Positions 59,076 through 64,000 of a DNA stretch of 64,000 bases are shown piece after piece (position 1 is the stretch's first letter; each line of letters opens with the position of its first letter). Source of the stretch: Corydoras sp. C115 (lineage: Eukaryota; Chordata; Actinopteri; Siluriformes; Callichthyidae); assembly GCA_019802505.1 (NCBI GenBank), contig JAFMOC010000007.1, positions 6,662,001-6,726,000 of the forward strand. The letters are read 5' to 3'. The notes under the pieces are model-generated. The model was not told where the DNA came from and made no database searches. It was given only the letters and a program-made list of their open reading frames with translations. Position numbers and translations under genes: made by a program.

Positions 59076-59291
59076 ATAAATAAAAATAAATAAATAAATT
59101 GGGTCATTTAGCAGACGCTTTTATCCAAAGCAACTTACAAGGTGAGCACAGGGTTAATCACAACATCCCTGGAGCAAAGAGGGTTAAGGGTCTTGCTCAA
59201 GGACCCACACTGGTAACTTCAGTGGACCTGGGATTTGAACCCCCAACCTTCAGATTGATAGCCCAACACCCTAACCACTGAGCTAACCCAC
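59076..59291 (-). mobile_element. tRNA-derived SINE (second family), with 11-bp target duplication
   Basis: It is flanked by exact CCACTAACTAA (59065-59075 and 59292-59302). On the minus strand the tRNA-like head has GGTTAGGGTGTTGGGC and GGTTCAAATCC. A unique body and the TGGATAAAAGCGTCTGC tail block follow, ending in an AT-rich simple tail. Confidence 0.88.
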
Positions 59292-59302
59292 CCACTAACT
59301 AA

Positions 59303-59580
59303 CATCACATTTTCCTGCAATTAAAGGTGAAAATATAAATTGTTACAGATTAGTAACATATACGATTAGTAAAGTATACGATACCTGATCTGCTAAACAA
59401 CCTGTGCTTTCTGTTCTTTTATTCCCGTTTTATGTTGTGCCACACACATACATTTTGACTACAAAGGTAACTGTTGTGTACTTATGCAGAATGTGGCTGG
59501 GTATTATCCTGCTAAAATAGAGAGTGGAACTTAATGGCATTGTATGTCTAAATGCCAGTATATTCCTTTGCATCAATGGT
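59303..59580. other. Unique DNA
   Basis: Nothing recognised. Confidence 0.4.
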
Positions 59581-59587
59581 AGGTTGT

Positions 59588-59700
59588 TACATGGCTGAAA
59601 CCAGAAGTCTACACACACTGTATTAAATTAGACTAAGCCTTGCCAATTTTGAGTCAGTTAGGGATAGTGATTTTAGAGGATTTTCTTTCATTTTGTGATG
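59588..59700 (+). mobile_element. Tc1-like end relic (third type)
   Basis: TGAAACCAGAAGTCTACACA and TTTTGAGTCAGTTAGG resemble the terminal part of a fish Tc1 family different from those at 8.5 and 11.2 kb. No second end or transposase is seen. Confidence 0.4.
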
Positions 59701-59709
59701 CATTTCCTG

Positions 59710-60220
59710 GTGAACTGTGTTAATAAACAATGACATTTCAAGGTACTCCAAAACCAATGTAGCTTAATCTATAAAGGGAGCATAATAGCTTTTCAAAATA
59801 TCATGGTCACACACATTAATAAGTTTTAAGCATTTTGGGTTCTCATCTGTTATATTTGCCCTAACTCCCAGAATCATTCCCTGATATTTTGAACATCAGA
59901 TACCAAAAAAATATTTTTTTGGAATTGTGTGCCTAAAACTATTGTTTCTGTCTTTTTAATTAAAAAGAAAAATTGGTACAAAGAGGTGTAGCATGCTTGC
60001 TTGCAAAATCTAAACCTTTAGTTTTATATTTGATCTTTGTGACCCTACCTTGTACCAGATAAACTGCTAATTGTGGATCCTTCTAGAACAGGTTTTTATC
60101 AACATAGTCTATAGCCTTTTAATAGTAAATAAATAAAATTAAATTTTTCCTAAAAGCATGAAAAATGTGGATAGTGGATAATGTGGGTAGTAAAGTAGTC
60201 ACACAATATAATAACAATAA
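59710..60220. other. Unique AT-rich DNA
   Basis: Nothing recognised. Confidence 0.45.
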
Positions 60221-60221
60221 T

Positions 60222-60323
60222 GGGTGTATCTGCCCAGCGCCCGAAATGTTCTCCCCTGGATGGGCATGGGGAATCCCCCCGCGACCCTAATATAGGATGA
60301 AGCGGAAGATAATGGATGGATGG
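60222..60323 (+). mobile_element. V-SINE 3' fragment
   Basis: It runs from GGGTGTATCTGCCCAGCGCC through GGATGGGCATGGGGAA to an (ATGG)n tail. It is 5'-truncated and no clear target duplication is seen. Confidence 0.88.
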
Positions 60324-60329
60324 AACACT

Positions 60330-61200
60330 GTGGGTCAGTAATACAAATCTGTTTAAAAATAGAAAATTGTCTTAGTTAAATTAGTGTGTATCATTTGCTT
60401 GCCCATATCAAAAAAGCTTCAGGAAAAATCTCTGATGAATATAGGCAATTTTCTTTGTAATGCAAACTCACATGTTTATACAGAATATAATGTCCTTTAT
60501 CATAACTACATTTGATATAAAAATAAATTAATTAACAAAAGCTGAAAATGTACCAGAGTCTGTTATTTTAGAACTACAAAAAGCCTCTATACAGTTAGAG
60601 CTGATTTTAAGAACGGGTAGAAATAAGGCGGTGCTGTAAGTTGAAGCTGATTTGAAGCTGGCATAGAACTGGAAACAGAGCTCAAAGAACTTTAGTGAGG
60701 TTTTTAAATGTTAAATTAGTTCATGTTTTTGATGTGGAGCCAATATTTGTGGAAGAAGCAAGGTTTAACATAGGTAGTTTTAAGCATGTGTGTGTGGAAG
60801 AAAAAGGGAAGTCTAAACACAAGTTTTTAACACTCCCAAGTGAGGGAGTGGGTTGACCCATTCATATTTGCCTCACATTATTTAAACAAAGGAACATAGA
60901 CTGTAGTAGGCTAATTTATATAGGTCTTGCATTTTTGACTGTCAAACCTCCAACTTCCTCACCTCCAGCACTATGAAGGACATTAACCGGTTCCAGCATT
61001 AATTTTTGAAATTGTTGTTTTTTTTTCGTTTAAAACAAGAGTTGTGACTCTTTGCTGAAACTGAAGCATGGACGTGGAATGTTGTTCTTCAACACATACA
61101 AAAAAGGAATAAAGGAGGAACACATAGCTTTTCTGTGCTTAGAAATTACATCATCAGTGACATAAATTAAGGAACATAAATAAATGTGTACATAAGCAAA
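60330..61200. other. Unique AT-rich DNA
   Basis: No gene recognised. A T-rich run lies near 61015. Confidence 0.45.
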
Positions 61201-61206
61201 CATATA

Positions 61207-61424
61207 GATTTACATTTACATTTACATTTGGTCATTTATTGGACGCTTTTATCCAAAGCGACTTACAAGGTGAGCACAGGGTTAAATCACAACATCCCTG
61301 GAGCAATGAGGGTTAAGGGTCTTGCTCAAGGACCCACATTGGTAACTTCAGTGGACCTGGGATTTGAACCGCCAACCTTCAGATTGATAGCCCAACGCCC
61401 TAACCACTGAGCTACCACGCCCAC
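61207..61424 (-). mobile_element. tRNA-derived SINE (second family)
   Basis: The same family as at 59.1 kb and more complete: head GGTAGCTCAGTGGTTAGGGC and GGTTCAAATCCC, the same body, and a tail block leading into repeated AAATGT units. A target duplication is not obvious. Confidence 0.88.
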
Positions 61425-61559
61425 AGATACTAAATATATATACTATATAGATACTAAAGGAAGGTCAACAGAATCTGATTTGCTAAAACACAAAACTGAC
61501 AGTTGACACAGGCACAAGCTTTACAGTATATACAACTATTTATTAATGAATATTTTGTC

Positions 61560-63245
61560 TATTTTAGCATAAATCACGCTGCATTGTGAAAAAAACATTA
61601 CTTTATTAGTTGAAATGGCAAGGATTTGTTCTTGAAGAAAAATTCTACTGTCCATGGCCTCTTTAACAAACTTGCCTGAGAAAAGTTGAAACAAGAAAAT
61701 AAAAGCAAGGCTGCATTACGTGAACAAAAGTCTCTATAGATCAAAACAGACCCTGTAAGCTTCTGAAAGCAACTAGGGAAATCAAACAGCAATTGAAAGC
61801 TGGAAGGGTTGCATAGAGGCTGTTTTGTGTGACAAAGCTGGTCATGGACATGCAGGACTTGGGACAGACAGGAAACTTCACAGTTCCCTCCAATCTTCAA
61901 TGTGCTCAAACAGGGTGTTTTACCATCCCTGCAGGCATACAGCGATTAGAATGATAAGACAGAGGTTGGCTTGACCTCAGTTGACCGGTGTGGGAAAACC
62001 ACAGCTCCTCCCTGTCCAGGCAGAGGATATGGGAGCATGTATCGGTTATCTATGCACAACATCCTGGAACATGGGTGTACCGGAAGATTTTAAGATTTTA
62101 TTTTTAATAGAAGTTGTGTTCAATTACTAGTGATATATTCTGTACCTTCTTCATGAAGTCATATCAGTTTTTGTGGTTCTTACAAAAAGGAATCATTCAC
62201 ATTTACAACTGGTTGCAAACTGCTAACCACAAGTGTTTTAAAATATACAAATGAGTTTTTAAACTTAACTAATCAAGTAACAGTGGTTTTAGTGAGTTTA
62301 ACATCCAAGTTTTAGTGATTATCAGAACATTTCATGTCACAGCAGCAATTAAATGTCATGCCAACTTAAATATTGCACTTTGGGAGTACGACACAGTACA
62401 TGAACAATACAGGTAATGCATGTGAAAGATGTGTTTGCAATGGGTGACCTTCAATACAAAGGGAGATGGTGTGGTAGCAGCAGAAGCTAAATGGACATTA
62501 CACAGCATCCGCCTCAGGACATAAACAACAGGTGGAGGAGCGGCTCAAACAGGCAAACAGGAAGCAAGCACAGACAGATGTCTCACGCTTCCACCAGACA
62601 AGACAGGAAATCTGGGGCCAAAGCTTAATGTTGGCCTTGATGTGCTTTTCAAAACACTGTTGTCCAAAGGAAAAAAAATCCAAATAAGAGCTGTTTGCAA
62701 AGTCTGCCAGCCAAATGTGTACACTACTATGTTGAGAGATGAACCATTATTAAAAATATGATTTTTAAAAAACAATTAATTGCTGTTGTGATTTGGTGAT
62801 ATTTTTAACATGCCGTTTCTTTTAAAATGACAGAAGAGCTGTTAGAGGAGGTAGGGAACCTACTTTAGAAACAGAGAGATGGAAAAAAAAGTTACCTCAT
62901 TATGAGAAACTGCATTCTAAATGTTTGCACATGTGGAGTTTGATGCTATTTGCAGTCACCGAGCTACATAGCAGACTGAGCCTTTGGGGACATTCCTTCT
63001 CGCTCTCTGACCCCTTCAACCCCTCTGATAATAGTCCATATGCTTTTTCAGAATCAGTTTGAACAAAAACAGCCTTCCTGTCTTCGCTTCCCTTCACATG
63101 ATCAGCCTAAGGTTCAGTGACTGAAAGAGCCATGCGCATGAACCTAACCTAAACTACAAAGGGGGGGAAAGGGGTTCATATAATTTTTCACAACCAACCA
63201 CATAAATAAAATATAAGAGCATTTAAAAAAATCATTAACCCAGGA
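61560..63245. other. Unique DNA, possible minus-strand transcript end
   Basis: AATAAAG on the minus strand (plus-strand CTTTATT, about 61598-61604) precedes about 1.5 kb of non-repetitive, better-balanced sequence. ORFs at 61598-61909, 62498-62775 and 62900-63097 (all minus) show no domain. It could be 3' UTR or conserved non-coding DNA. Confidence 0.25.
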
Positions 63246-63249
63246 CAAT

Positions 63250-64000
63250 GAAATTAAATGTTTTTTCTTGTTTTATCTTTATTGGGAGCTACAACACATG
63301 TAGAACTACTTACTGGTCAGGCCACACTTCTGATAGCTCCAGTATAATCTACCGGTATTTACACAGCACTAGCTTTGTTGTTTGTCCTTTCTCAAAAACA
63401 AACGCTTCAAATCATACTTGAAAGAAACAATAAAAAAAAAAATAAAAATAAAAATGTACATCATACATACACTTGATATAGATTTTTTTTTTGCTTTTTA
63501 CAGAGGTAAAAATTCTGATTGTAAAAAACAAACAAATTTATTAATACAATACAGATTGTTTTAGTTTACAAGGTGACAGATCAACGATATGCTTCAGGCA
63601 CTTTTTTAAACAGTAAAGATGTGTGTAGTTAAGAGAGTGTACTAACACAGAAGACAGAATGAATTTGAATGTTTTTTTAACCACAGGTACACCGGGCTCT
63701 TTATAAAGAGGCTGTGTTGAGTATTGCCAAAGCTAAATGATATCCAGAACATATACACTGTGACTAGATTATACAATGGGACCTGTGAATGCTGCATAAT
63801 AAGAACACACTGTATGTTATAGCCATTTACTAAACAGACAATTGTGAACCGAAATCGATTTGATGCAAGCTGTGCTAGGATGATTTTGATGTGAAACATC
63901 AGTGTGCAAGTTAGAATGAAACGTATACAAGCATTTCAAAGATGCCTTACAGATTGTACAATGCGGGTTTACCCTATCCATTAATTTTATACACATTCTC
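63250..64000 (-). other. Candidate 3' UTR of a minus-strand gene beyond the window
   Basis: On the minus strand, canonical AATAAA signals occur near 63268-63280 (CCCAATAAAGATAAAAC) and near 63535-63545 (ATTAATAAATTTG), each before A/T-rich sequence. The region lacks repeats and long frames. This pattern fits alternative poly-A sites of a gene whose body lies to the right, but in AT-rich DNA AATAAA is also common by chance. Confidence 0.25.

Overview
The window looks like nuclear DNA of a ray-finned fish. It is AT-rich, full of (TA)n, (GT)n and (ATT)n arrays, and carries V-SINEs, Tc1 elements, Ty3/gypsy chromoviruses and L2-like LINEs, a mix typical of teleosts. The SINE subfamily suggests an ostariophysan, perhaps a catfish, but that is from memory and is inference. 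I find no intact host gene, rRNA gene, free-standing tRNA gene or CRISPR array. It reads as a large intergenic or intronic desert written over by several generations of transposons. At most there is one unrecognised exon-like ORF near 2 kb (minus strand) and a possible 3' UTR of a minus-strand gene at the right edge.

Layout. 0-6 kb: unique AT-rich DNA, an old fold-back repeat and a (TTA)n array. 6.0-7.5 kb: three solo-LTR-like blocks, all pointing to the minus strand. 7.7-8.6 kb: decayed Tc1 transposase and a lone Tc1 end. 9.9-10.7 kb: an 802-bp non-autonomous DNA transposon with palindromic subterminal motifs. 11.1-12.9 kb: a 1611-bp Tc1 element with a broken transposase, inserted at the exact centre of a long palindrome. 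13-18 kb: unique DNA with a (TA)n array, a Tc1 scrap and a candidate conserved block. 18.1-23.0 kb: a chromovirus bounded by a 5-bp target duplication, carrying two large internal deletions. 23.5-25.9 kb: the 3' half of a second, more decayed chromovirus. 26-54 kb: mostly unique sequence with about ten V-SINEs, most with visible target duplications, an L2-like LINE 3' end, microsatellites, a 72-bp near-perfect hairpin and several stretches that look like conserved non-coding DNA. 55.7-58.8 kb: fragments of an APE-type LINE in both orientations. 59-61.5 kb: two copies of a second tRNA-derived SINE. 61.5-64 kb: unique sequence with possible minus-strand 3' UTR signals.

The genes do not form a pathway. 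Every clearly coding sequence is a transposon gene and every one is broken. I do not see a new multi-gene system. The most unusual items are structural: the Tc1 in the centre of a palindrome, the palindrome-rich DNA transposon, the 72-bp hairpin, and two neighbouring chromoviruses that both lack the RT core. Coordinates of old relics are approximate.
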